This document shows, one piece after another, positions 1 through 7,454 of a stretch of DNA of 12,376 nt. Each line of letters opens with the position of its first letter. Position 1 is the first letter of the stretch. Origin of the DNA: Willaertia magna (Eukaryota > Heterolobosea > Eutetramitea > Acrasida > Naegleriidae); the NCBI GenBank assembly GCA_902984215.1, contig CADWAF010000083.1:1-12376 (forward strand). Reading direction: 5' to 3'. The notes under the pieces are model-generated. The model did no database searches. It was not told where the DNA came from and was given only the letters and a program-made list of their open reading frames with translations. Both the position numbers and the translations under genes were made by a program.

Positions 1-74
1 TTGATTACAATGGGTAAGCGTTTTGATTTTATACTTTTTTAAAGCTTGAATGAAAGGAAAATTAGGGAAAAAAA

Positions 75-2066
75 ATGTTGCAAGAAAAACAACAGGCTTC
101 AGAAAGAAGAAGTAACATTTTATTGAATCATTTATTTCCAACAACAAATGTCAAACAACAATCAGATATTAGTAGAAGTATTACCATTGAACAACATTTA
201 ACTAGTGGATCTATTAACAATAATTCTATTGTTGATCAACAGGATTTATTATTAGCAAATGAATTGTCAAAAGAAATGTATCGTTATCAAAAAGAACATC
301 ATTTTCAAATTGAAAATAAAATCTTTAAATTTGTTGAAGAAAATAAAGAAATATTTAAACCAAAATTTAATTTAACAAAAGAAAAAGAAAGAGAAATTGC
401 ACAAAAACAATTAGAATTAATTATTCATAATATTAAGCCTTTTGAAATGCAAGATTTTATTAAAGATCCAAGAAAATTTATTACAACTTTAGAATCTTTT
501 CATTATATTGATTTTACTTTAGCTGGAAGAACATTTATTCATTTTGGTTTATTTGCTAGTTGTTTATTATTTTTTGGAACCAATCAAAAACATTTTAGTT
601 TTTTACAACGTGTCGTTAAAGATTTTGGTAAAGGAAAATTCTTTGGAATGTTTTGTATGACAGAAGTCAATCATGGTAGTAATGTAAATGGTATTGAAAC
701 TAAAGCAATTTACAAACAAGAAAGTAAAACTTTTCATATCATTACGCCACACGATGGTGCAGCAAAAGCTTGGATTGGTGGAGCTGCAGATACAGCCACA
801 TATGCAGTTGTCTGGGCACAATTATATGTTGACTCGAAATGTTATGGCGTTCACTGTTTTTTAGTACCAATCCGTACAGAAAAGGATTTCACTCTAGTTG
901 AAGGTGTTAAAATTAGAGATATGGGAAGCAAGATCTCTTTAAATGGATTAGATAACGGTAGGGTTTGGTTTGATATTGAAATTCCAAAAGATAATTTATT
1001 GGATAAATTTGGAACTGTCAATGAGAATGGTAAATATGTTAGTTCAATAGAAAATATTGGTGACAGATTATTAGCACATGTACAAGGTCTATTAATTGGT
1101 AGAATTACATGTGCTGTTAGTGCATTGGTTTGTATGAAGGTTTCTATTGAGATTGGTTTAACTTATTCAATGAAAAGAAAACAATTTGGCCCAACTTTAA
1201 ATCATGAAGTTCCAGTTATTAATTATTTAGGTCAAAGAAGAAGGTTATATCCTTATCTTGGGATGATTTTTGTTTTACATTTCGCTGTAGAAGATTTAAA
1301 GAATAAGTTTGAGTTCAAATCAGTTGATACTAAATATTTACATACATTAGCAGGCTGCTTAAAAGCTAAATCCTCAAAGACCGCTGTCACATGTTGTCAA
1401 GAAGTTAGAGAAGCAATGGGAGGTCAAGGATTTTTAGCTGCCAATAGAATTGGAGAGATGAGAAGTGTTGCAGATGCTTCTTGCACTTATGAAGGTGACA
1501 ATTTCGTGTTATTTATAACATCTGCACGTCAATTAGTTGCAAGAAAGAATTCTTATCCTAAAAACTTAGATAATTTAACAAACGTTTTTGATTTGAGTCT
1601 ATTGTCAAAACTATTTGAATATAGAGAATATCATTTAGAAAATAAGTATAGAGAGAAATTACAATATTTAACAAAGAATGAGGGTTTAAATCCATTTGAT
1701 GCAACTGTCAAATCTCAAGATTTAGCATTTAAATTAGGAAATGCCTTTATTGAAAGTGAGATGATTAAAACATTTATTAAGGAAGCAATACAACATACAA
1801 ATAATAAGAATTTACAATCAATCTATGAAAAATTAGGATTATTAGTTGTAATTACTTGGATTCAACAAGATGGTTTCTTTTTACAACATCAATTAATTAA
1901 TTCAAACCAATATGATCAATTAGATCAAAAGTTGAATGGCCTTTGTGATGAATTAACACCAATCCTTCCAACTCTATTCCAAGCATTTCACATCCCCTCC
2001 TTTGCCAAACAAGTACCTGTAATGAACTTGGAAAAGGAAATGGCTTACGATAAAATTTACGAATAA
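75..2066 (+). CDS. Acyl-CoA oxidase, ACX3-like, peroxisomal
   Basis: FAD-dependent acyl-CoA oxidase catalysing the first step of peroxisomal beta-oxidation (acyl-CoA to trans-2-enoyl-CoA, giving H2O2). The 663-aa length matches the family (about 660-690 aa). Visible motifs: TEVNHGSNV at 196-204 and IGGAA at 234-238 (acyl-CoA/FAD region), RKQFG at 368-372, GGQGF at 449-453, and TYEGDN at 471-476 carrying the catalytic-base glutamate E473. The motif set and the N-terminus resemble plant ACX3 (medium-chain type) more than ACX1; this is from memory, not a search. The C-terminus is not SKL-like. Instead residues 12-20 (RSNILLNHL) form a PTS2-like nonapeptide, as in ACX2/ACX3. Start: TAG at 63-65 is in frame just upstream, so ATG 75 is the first possible start. 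No intron is needed. Confidence 0.95.
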   Translation: MLQEKQQASERRSNILLNHLFPTTNVKQQSDISRSITIEQHLTSGSINNNSIVDQQDLLLANELSKEMYRYQKEHHFQIENKIFKFVEENKEIFKPKFNLTKEKEREIAQKQLELIIHNIKPFEMQDFIKDPRKFITTLESFHYIDFTLAGRTFIHFGLFASCLLFFGTNQKHFSFLQRVVKDFGKGKFFGMFCMTEVNHGSNVNGIETKAIYKQESKTFHIITPHDGAAKAWIGGAADTATYAVVWAQLYVDSKCYGVHCFLVPIRTEKDFTLVEGVKIRDMGSKISLNGLDNGRVWFDIEIPKDNLLDKFGTVNENGKYVSSIENIGDRLLAHVQGLLIGRITCAVSALVCMKVSIEIGLTYSMKRKQFGPTLNHEVPVINYLGQRRRLYPYLGMIFVLHFAVEDLKNKFEFKSVDTKYLHTLAGCLKAKSSKTAVTCCQEVREAMGGQGFLAANRIGEMRSVADASCTYEGDNFVLFITSARQLVARKNSYPKNLDNLTNVFDLSLLSKLFEYREYHLENKYREKLQYLTKNEGLNPFDATVKSQDLAFKLGNAFIESEMIKTFIKEAIQHTNNKNLQSIYEKLGLLVVITWIQQDGFFLQHQLINSNQYDQLDQKLNGLCDELTPILPTLFQAFHIPSFAKQVPVMNLEKEMAYDKIYE

Positions 2067-2111
2067 TTGTTATTATAATTTTAATAGTTTAAAACTTTGT
2101 AGACATTGTAA

Positions 2112-2117
2112 AATAAA
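2112..2117 (+). terminator. Candidate poly(A) signal of the acyl-CoA oxidase gene
   Basis: AATAAA lies 45 bp after the oxidase stop codon and is followed by a GT-rich stretch (CGTGTTGTT). Its position is right for a cleavage/polyadenylation signal, but the hexamer is expected often by chance in DNA this AT-rich. Confidence 0.4.
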
Positions 2118-2313
2118 ACGTGTTGTTAGACTTCAAAGTGAACTTCATATTATTTTTAGGCTACCGATAGAAGATCTCTTCGGAAACAAGAAAATCAATA
2201 AATCTCAAAATTAAATTTTAAAAATAACAAAACAGAAAAATTCAACAACAATTTAACGGACCTTGTTTTGCAGCAAGCCATCGATTAGCCTAAACGAAAA
2301 ACCCCAACAAAAC
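2118..2313. other. Intergenic spacer with 5' flank of the next gene
   Basis: There is no ATG on the + strand between the oxidase stop and 2314, so this is probably 3' UTR, promoter and 5' leader. The composition changes at about 2255, where an AT-rich spacer gives way to a clearly more GC-rich stretch reaching about 2455. I recognise no RNA gene here; I compared it by eye with U1, U2, U4, U5, U6 and 5.8S signatures. Confidence 0.5.
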
Positions 2314-3232
2314 ATGAATGCAAGAACATTAGATAGCGGTTCATACCCGACTCCATGCTCGACACTTATCGAAGCAAAGGGACTTAGCCCGAACCAATCA
2401 AACTGGCACATATTCCAAGAAGAATGTAGCCCGAACCAATTGGCCAACTGTTAAACAAAATGATAATGATTATATTTCTATCTCTTCGCAAGAAGATTGT
2501 ACAAAATTTAATTCTGAAATTCAAACTACAACTAATTCCAATTGTTTCATTACTGAATGGACTTCCAATCATAATTCTCTACAAGATTTCGTTAGAACTT
2601 TAGATAAAGACTCTATTAAAATTCTTTGCGATCCAAATGCAGGAGGAAATTCAATCTTTTCAGAAGTATTTTCATTTGAATTCTTAAAACAATTCATTGA
2701 AAGCACTTCAAAAGATCAATTAAATGTTACTTTATATAAAACTGAAATGGAAATGGAATATCAAGAGGGAAGTAAAATTACAGATTATTCATTTCGTATT
2801 TATAATAAAGAAAAAGGTACAGAACATTTATTAGGGTGTTCAGTTACAAGAGTATTTGATTATTTAGATTTAGATAATGTTCCTCAAAAGAATTTAATTG
2901 AACTATTAATGAAGAAGAAATTAAGTGGTATTATTGATTCAACTAAAGGGATTATTGGGGACACTTTTGAAAGACAAATTTTACATGTATGGACTCCTAA
3001 TAGAGAAACTGCTGAGGCAATTCAAAAGATTTATATGGACTATTTAGTTACAAATCCAGAGTTATTATCTAATACCATTATAATTATCACTGTCACAAAT
3101 CAAATGGATTTTGTCTTCAAAGAAAAAGGAGGTGATGCATTAAAGATTGCAGAGGAAGTATTTGGAACAGTAGAGGATACAAGTAACACACTTTTGGATT
3201 TAGAGGTTGGTTTAATTGATTTTCAGCTTTAA
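2314..3232 (+). CDS. Conserved-looking protein of unrecognised family; 5' end unresolved
   Basis: The reading frame ending at TAA 3230-3232 is open back to 2333 but has no ATG before 2747. Starting at 2747 would cut into sequence that looks conserved: from about 2545 the frame reads CDPNAGG, SEVFSFEFL, KTEMEMEY and SKITDYSF, then LGCSVTR, KKKLSG, ILHVW and TIIIITV. The first ATG of the whole region is 2314, in another frame. A 46-bp intron at 2450-2495 (GTTAAA...AAGAAG) would join exon 2314-2449 to exon 2496-3232 and give 290 aa, and its size matches the window's other introns. The donor is weak, so this model is inference. The minimal certain part is 2747-3232 (161 aa). I recognise no named domain. 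The SKITDY...LGCSVTR spacing recalls the PD...ExK core of PD-(D/E)XK nucleases without the catalytic E and K. I have a vague memory of an uncharacterised eukaryotic family with these motifs but cannot name it. Confidence 0.6.
2385..2440 (+). repeat. 14-bp direct repeat pair, period 42
   Basis: TAGCCCGAACCAAT occurs exactly at 2385-2398 and again at 2427-2440. The 42-bp period is a multiple of three, so each copy reads A-R-T-N in the open frame of the neighbouring gene. Both copies begin with TAG, so either could act as an alternative splice acceptor without changing frame. Confidence 0.8.
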
Positions 3233-3266
3233 AACGAATTACTGGGTTTTACTGGTAATTTTTACG

Positions 3267-3274
3267 TATAAATA
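3267..3274 (+). promoter_or_regulatory. TATA-like box upstream of the 3427 gene
   Basis: TATAAATA lies 35 bp after the previous gene's stop and about 150 bp before ATG 3427, directly next to GC-containing elements in an otherwise AT-rich spacer. Whether this organism uses TATA boxes is not known from the window. Confidence 0.4.
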
Positions 3275-3276
3275 GT

Positions 3277-3299
3277 GGCGCCAAAATGCTCCGCCAAAA
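3277..3299. promoter_or_regulatory. Two adjacent E2F-type sites
   Basis: GGCGCCAAAA (3277-3286) and CCGCCAAAA (3291-3299) read on the minus strand as TTTTGGCGCC and TTTTGGCGG. Both match the E2F/DP consensus TTTSSCGS. Two such GC-core sites within 23 bp are unlikely by chance in this base composition. They sit just downstream of the TATA-like box and upstream of the 3427 gene. Confidence 0.5.
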
Positions 3300-3368
3300 C
3301 AAAAAACGTAACGAAAATAAAAAGAACATTTGATTCTTTACTGTAGCCTTAAGTCTGATATCTAAAAG

Positions 3369-3399
3369 AACCGTTTACTTATTCTATGCAAAACCGTTT
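3369..3399. promoter_or_regulatory. Two identical Myb-type sites (AACCGTTT)
   Basis: AACCGTTT occurs at 3369-3376 and 3392-3399, 23 bp apart. On the minus strand each reads AAACGGTT, which contains the AACGG core bound by R2R3/R1R2R3 Myb proteins and shared by the plant M-phase MSA element. They lie 28-58 bp before ATG 3427, probably in or next to the 5' leader. No binding is shown. Confidence 0.4.
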
Positions 3400-3426
3400 G
3401 GACTTTTAACAATTTTACAAGAAAAT

Positions 3427-4668
3427 ATGAATGAAAGTCTACTGAGGGATTATGAAATTGAGAGAAACAGCAAGTTGATTCACAAGAGAAAGAAGAATAA
3501 ACTCCCAGAATTATCTTCTGTGTTTGTAGATATATCTCATATTGAGATGGCAAAAAGAAGATCGAGAAGGAAATTCCTCCATTACGAACAAGAAAGAGAA
3601 TTCAATAATGCTGTAGAAAAATTCCAAAGTAGCTTTAGTACTTCCCCTAAGGAACCCCATCCTAAGGTAGAAGAAAAAGAAGAAACTTTACCTAAGTACT
3701 ACCTTTTAGATGATGAATATATTGAGGATGATTGCGAGAAATTAGCAAGAATTCAATACGAAAAACTATCTGCTTTTAAAAACAAACGATCGAAATTTGG
3801 TCTAAACGATGAGGCAGCATTTAAAAGACTTCAAGAACAAAGTAAAAAAGAACCACCTCATATCCCATGGAGGCAAAGATTAAATAGAGATAAATTAAAT
3901 ACAAGTCCATCAACTCTTTACAATGATAATTCAACAGAAGATATGGATACGTCTTTTAATTCAACATTGATTACTGTTTCTGATAGATATGATATGTTTT
4001 CTGAAAGGTCTGGGCCTAGAGATGACGAACTGAGGCATGCAATGCAAAACTCTCTTGAAAATAATAATGAATCTAGAAAAGAAAAGGAAAAACTAAAAGA
4101 AATTAAAAGAAAGAGTGAGATTCGAAAGAAACCTCTGTTTTCAACACCCACTAAAGAGAAACAACCTCTTTGTCCATTGATTTCAACTCCCTTAAAGAAG
4201 AACGGATATGAACCTGTAAATTTATTTTCTCCTAAGTTTGAACAAAGTAGTTCTAATCTAAGTACATATTTACCTCAAATATCACCTAAGACTCCAACTG
4301 GTAACGTAGAGAAAGCATCATTCCTGTTGTTTCCTGGGGTAGCACTAGATGGTGTTTCGCCTATCAAAGGAACATCGAATAATGTCACTAAAAGGTCAAC
4401 TTTAAGAACCCCTAATAACAATGCTTTACAATTTAACAACGGTATGAATAGTATCAATGTAAATAATAACCTTTCCAATGCAGTGGAAGATGTTTCTCTA
4501 ATAAGGAAACCAGACACAGAATATGAAAGGAAAAAGAATCAGTTTGTGAGAGAATTAAGAATGAAACAATTAATTGATAGACTATATACATTTCCTCAAC
4601 AAAAAGATGCATTCATTACTCAACCAAGTGAAAACAATCTACTTGCTCAGCAACAACAACAACAATAG
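3427..4668 (+). CDS. Unrecognised basic, low-complexity protein with CDK-type S/T-P sites
   Basis: 413 aa, single exon; I do not recognise the family. The N-terminal 65 residues are strongly basic, with NLS-like clusters KRKKNK (20-25) and KRRSRRK (43-49), followed by an acidic patch (about 81-104). The rest is rich in S, T, N, K and looks disordered. Full CDK sites [S/T]PxK occur at T240 (TPTK), T254 (TPLK) and S311 (SPIK), with minimal S/T-P sites at S73, S160, S268, S286, T289 and T328. Residues 364-390 (EYERKKNQFVRELRMKQLID region) may form a charged helix, and the protein ends in six glutamines encoded by CAA repeats. Upstream lie two E2F-type and two Myb-type sites. A nuclear, cell-cycle-regulated role is inference only. 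The stop is 1 bp from the stop of the convergent Nudix gene. Confidence 0.85.
   Translation: MNESLLRDYEIERNSKLIHKRKKNKLPELSSVFVDISHIEMAKRRSRRKFLHYEQEREFNNAVEKFQSSFSTSPKEPHPKVEEKEETLPKYYLLDDEYIEDDCEKLARIQYEKLSAFKNKRSKFGLNDEAAFKRLQEQSKKEPPHIPWRQRLNRDKLNTSPSTLYNDNSTEDMDTSFNSTLITVSDRYDMFSERSGPRDDELRHAMQNSLENNNESRKEKEKLKEIKRKSEIRKKPLFSTPTKEKQPLCPLISTPLKKNGYEPVNLFSPKFEQSSSNLSTYLPQISPKTPTGNVEKASFLLFPGVALDGVSPIKGTSNNVTKRSTLRTPNNNALQFNNGMNSINVNNNLSNAVEDVSLIRKPDTEYERKKNQFVRELRMKQLIDRLYTFPQQKDAFITQPSENNLLAQQQQQQ
4650..4665 (+). repeat. CAA/CAG microsatellite coding a C-terminal Gln tract
   Basis: A run of one CAG and five CAA codons immediately precedes the TAG stop of the 3427 gene. Such a tract is likely to vary in length between strains. 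Expansion or contraction would stay in frame, and the run ends right at the convergent gene boundary. Confidence 0.75.
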
Positions 4669-4669
4669 T

Positions 4670-5602
4670 TTATTTATTGTAAACATTTTTGTAAAGGTAT
4701 AAAGCCATCAATAATTTACCATCAGGAGTAACTTCATGAGCTTGGTCAATTGGTACAACCTTTAATTGTATAAATTCATTCTCATTTACGTTACCTGTAA
4801 TTTTATCCATTAAATCATTTAATTTATCTTTTGAAATATTAGTTTTATAAAGGAATAGTCTAATATATTCATCTAATAATCCAGGTGAAGTAAAATGACC
4901 ATAAAAGTTGTTGTTACACAGTTGAGTTAAATCAATAAGATCATTATCTTTGATTTCTAATCCAGTTTCTTCTTTTACTTCTTTAGCTGCAACTCCAGAG
5001 AAATTTCCATCATCATCCAACATTCCAGCAGGTAATTCAACAAAATTAAATACTCCAATTGGTATTCTAGGTTGTTGTACAAGTAACAAATAATCTTTAC
5101 CTTCACATTGCAAAACAATTAGGATGCCTACACTTCCACCTCTAGTTAAACAAACTCCAGGTAATGGTATAATTTCTTCTTCTATTGTATTTCCAAATTC
5201 ACCCTTCACTTGTTTTGTTTTCTTTAAGAATAAATGTACTTTAAATTTAATAAATCCAATTCTATTATTGTTAAAAGCGTCAATTGATTGAATTTCAATT
5301 TCTTTAAAATAAATATCACTCCATTGAAAAGCATTGTTTTCAAAATTTTTAGTAAAAGAATCAATGTTGGTTTTTAAATTATTAAGCCAGTTTTGGAATG
5401 GCAAGGTTGCAATAACATTCTCTAATTTTGTTCCGAATTTAGCTTCAAATTCACTGGACATTTTGATCACCACTTGTTGATTATTTATATTTACATATTG
5501 TGCTACAATATAATTTCTAAAATTTAAATTATTTAACTTTCCGAAAGCAAAATTTTTATTTTTATTGATCAAGTTTGACGTGTGTTTTACAAGTTTCTTC
5601 AT
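4670..5602 (-). CDS. Nudix hydrolase, ADP-sugar diphosphatase-like (NUDX14-type)
   Basis: 310 aa. It probably hydrolyses ADP-sugars or ADP-ribose to AMP plus sugar phosphate. The Nudix box spans 193-215: ELPAGMLDDD leads into KEVKEETGL, with catalytic E208, E211 and E212 present. The box is non-canonical: the first conserved Glu is Gly199 and the Arg is Lys207. The related plant NUDX14 also lacks the first Glu, so this is probably a subgroup trait and not inactivation. SPGLLDE at 239-245 matches the SPG-xx-E motif of ADP-sugar/ADP-ribose hydrolases. Residues 1-47 lack any Asp or Glu and are rich in K, N and R, as in organelle targeting peptides. Met48 (codon 5459-5461) starts a second plausible, untargeted form. 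ATG 5602 follows an A-rich leader. Only 73 bp separate it from the upstream same-strand GT8 gene. Confidence 0.9.
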   Translation of the reverse strand: MKKLVKHTSNLINKNKNFAFGKLNNLNFRNYIVAQYVNINNQQVVIKMSSEFEAKFGTKLENVIATLPFQNWLNNLKTNIDSFTKNFENNAFQWSDIYFKEIEIQSIDAFNNNRIGFIKFKVHLFLKKTKQVKGEFGNTIEEEIIPLPGVCLTRGGSVGILIVLQCEGKDYLLLVQQPRIPIGVFNFVELPAGMLDDDGNFSGVAAKEVKEETGLEIKDNDLIDLTQLCNNNFYGHFTSPGLLDEYIRLFLYKTNISKDKLNDLMDKITGNVNENEFIQLKVVPIDQAHEVTPDGKLLMALYLYKNVYNK

Positions 5603-5653
5603 TTTTTTTTTAGTTTACAATAATGGTGTGACAATATGAATTTTTTACAAAAC

Positions 5654-5659
5654 TTTATT
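5654..5659 (-). terminator. Candidate poly(A) signal of the GT8 gene
   Basis: AATAAA on the minus strand lies 16 bp after the GT8 stop codon, inside the 73-bp gap before the Nudix start. GT8 3' processing and Nudix transcription initiation must therefore share this very short spacer. Confidence 0.45.
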
Positions 5660-5675
5660 CAAAACCGCTCACTAT

Positions 5676-7454
5676 TTACACTTTCAACAATTCCTTTAAT
5701 GTTCCATAAATTGTTTGTCTTGCCAAGTTTTTCAAAACATAAAATATCAATAAAACATGAGTTAATCCATAAATAACCATTAAAACAACATGAGGAACAA
5801 AATAACCTCTTGTTAAATAAATAATAACAGTAACTGTAAAGAAATTAAGTGTAGGAAGTATAATAGCTCCTATAATATATAATTTAAAATAAGATATCAT
5901 TTTCTTCTCAATTATTGAACTATCTGGAATACCTAATTGATTTTGTTCAACTGATAATAAAATATGATTTCTAGCTTGACTTTTTATAAATTGAGTATAA
6001 ATAGAAAGGAATAAAAAACTAAATGATGTAATTAAACTAAAAACTGTAAACCATTGCATATGTGGATCATAATTAGGTTGTTGAACAACAAAGAAATAAA
6101 ATAGGAAACATGTCAATGCTGTAACTAATACAATTAAAATTGGAATAAGTGTAAATACTATTAAACCTTTCAATCTTTCAAAAAATGATAAATTCCTCTT
6201 CGTTCCCTTCTTTTTAGGCTTTGCTAATACTCTATTCACTTTTGATTGAATAATATCAAATAATCCGAAATGAAGAATGTTATGGTTAGTAATAGTTGTT
6301 GTATTTCCGAAAATGAAAGGTATCAATTTAGAAAGAGAAAAGCCTAGTGCAATAACAATAACTTCCATTGTTAATAAAGCAATAATAGGTAAAGGTAGGA
6401 ATGTATATTGTGGTACTTGAATGAAATGTCTATACCATTCATAACTCATATCTAATATAGGGAAAGATAAGAAATCAAATGGTTTAATAGGTAAATTGAA
6501 ATGTATTACTCTAGTTTTACCTCCTAAACGTTCTTTCCAAGCATATCTAAAGAAATAGTATAATGGTACTTCAGTATTCCAAGGATATGATAAACGATAA
6601 ACTTTTCTATTGTCATCGGAGTTAGCCTTTTCAATAATTTCTTTTCTTTCTTCTTCTGTTTTTGCTTCTCTAATCTCCTTTTCAAAATACCATCCAATTG
6701 ATTTATGTGGATAATCAAAATATAAATTTAAAAAGCCTTGTTCTCCTCCATCATACGATTTATATTCACTTTTACCCATCTTATCAATCATATCATGATA
6801 GGTTTGAGTATTAGGTTCCATTACCATTACACCTCCATTAAAGAATTCACTAATTGATAAATTAATATTTGTAAATATAATTTAATATACTTACTTATTA
6901 CCCATATCAGGTCCAGCACATACAGGACCATTACAATTAAATAATAAATCAACATTTTCAAAGGTAATGCAATCCGCGTCAACAAATAATAATTTCTTAT
7001 ATCCATACTGATCTAATTTCCATAGATGTAACTTATTATAAGTATCTCTAAATCTAGATTCTGGAATTTTTTCATTAGGGTTGTCAATATAACTTGTAAT
7101 ATATAATCTAATACGACGCATCATTGAATCATGATAGTCATATTCTTCAATATGACGGATGATTTCTTCCATGTGTTTACCAGTTAGTACAAGAATTAAA
7201 TCATAACTACCTCCGTTAGATAAAATACTTTTATATAAAGCTAATGCTCCCATTAAATATCTTTCAGAACTGACTAATGTAGCATACGCTCTTTCTTTAT
7301 TATTCGGATTTAATCTTTCCTTTACATTATATTTAGATTCCAATTCTTTTACTTTATTATTATAAGACAGAGATATAGATGTAGCATTAGTGATAGTTAC
7401 AAGAACTACTATCAACATTAACACCACTGTTATGCATAATGTTGATGGTTTCAT
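5676..7454 (-). CDS. GT8 glycosyltransferase with multi-pass C-terminus (IPUT1/PGSIP-like)
   Basis: Two exons, 7454-6895 and 6849-5676, split by a 45-bp phase-2 intron (6894-6850, GTAAGT...TTAG); product 577 aa. Joining the exons restores the GT8 motif FNGGVMVMEPN (190-200), which supports the splice. Other GT8 landmarks: ATLVSSERYLMGALAL near 58-73, the metal-binding DxD as DAD at 159-161, GGEQGFLN at 221-228, and HFNLPIKPF at 303-311 (the HxxxxxKP motif). Residues 5-23 form a signal peptide or anchor. About five hydrophobic segments follow the catalytic domain (about 335-361, 416-442, 453-476, 507-532, 536-560). A lumenal GT8 domain plus C-terminal helices is the layout of plant IPUT1 (inositol phosphorylceramide glucuronosyltransferase), so a Golgi glycolipid role is likely; the exact donor and acceptor are inference. 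Glycogenin itself is soluble and less likely. Confidence 0.9.
6850..6894 (-). other. Intron of the GT8 gene (45 bp)
   Basis: Donor GTAAGTATATT and acceptor ATCAATTAG on the minus strand; phase 2, splitting an Asn codon (AA|T). The intron is almost pure A/T and contains no TGA or TAA that could be read through usefully. Removing it links the DAD-containing half to the GGEQGFLN-containing half in frame. Confidence 0.92.

Noticed and set aside
10..65. A possible mini-exon ATGG at 10-13 followed by a GTAAGC donor joining the acyl-CoA oxidase
   Set aside because: None of the nearby AG acceptors brings this exon into the oxidase frame, and ATG 75 has an in-frame stop just upstream and a good PTS2-bearing N-terminus.
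2255..2455. The GC-richer patch as a structural RNA gene
   Set aside because: No U-snRNA, 5.8S, SRP or tRNA signature was recognised, and it flows into a coding frame. It is treated as leader or first exon.
2459..2608. Start of the unknown gene at ATG 2460
   Set aside because: This ATG is in a different frame that ends at about 2606, and no intron between it and the conserved frame has suitable length and splice sites.
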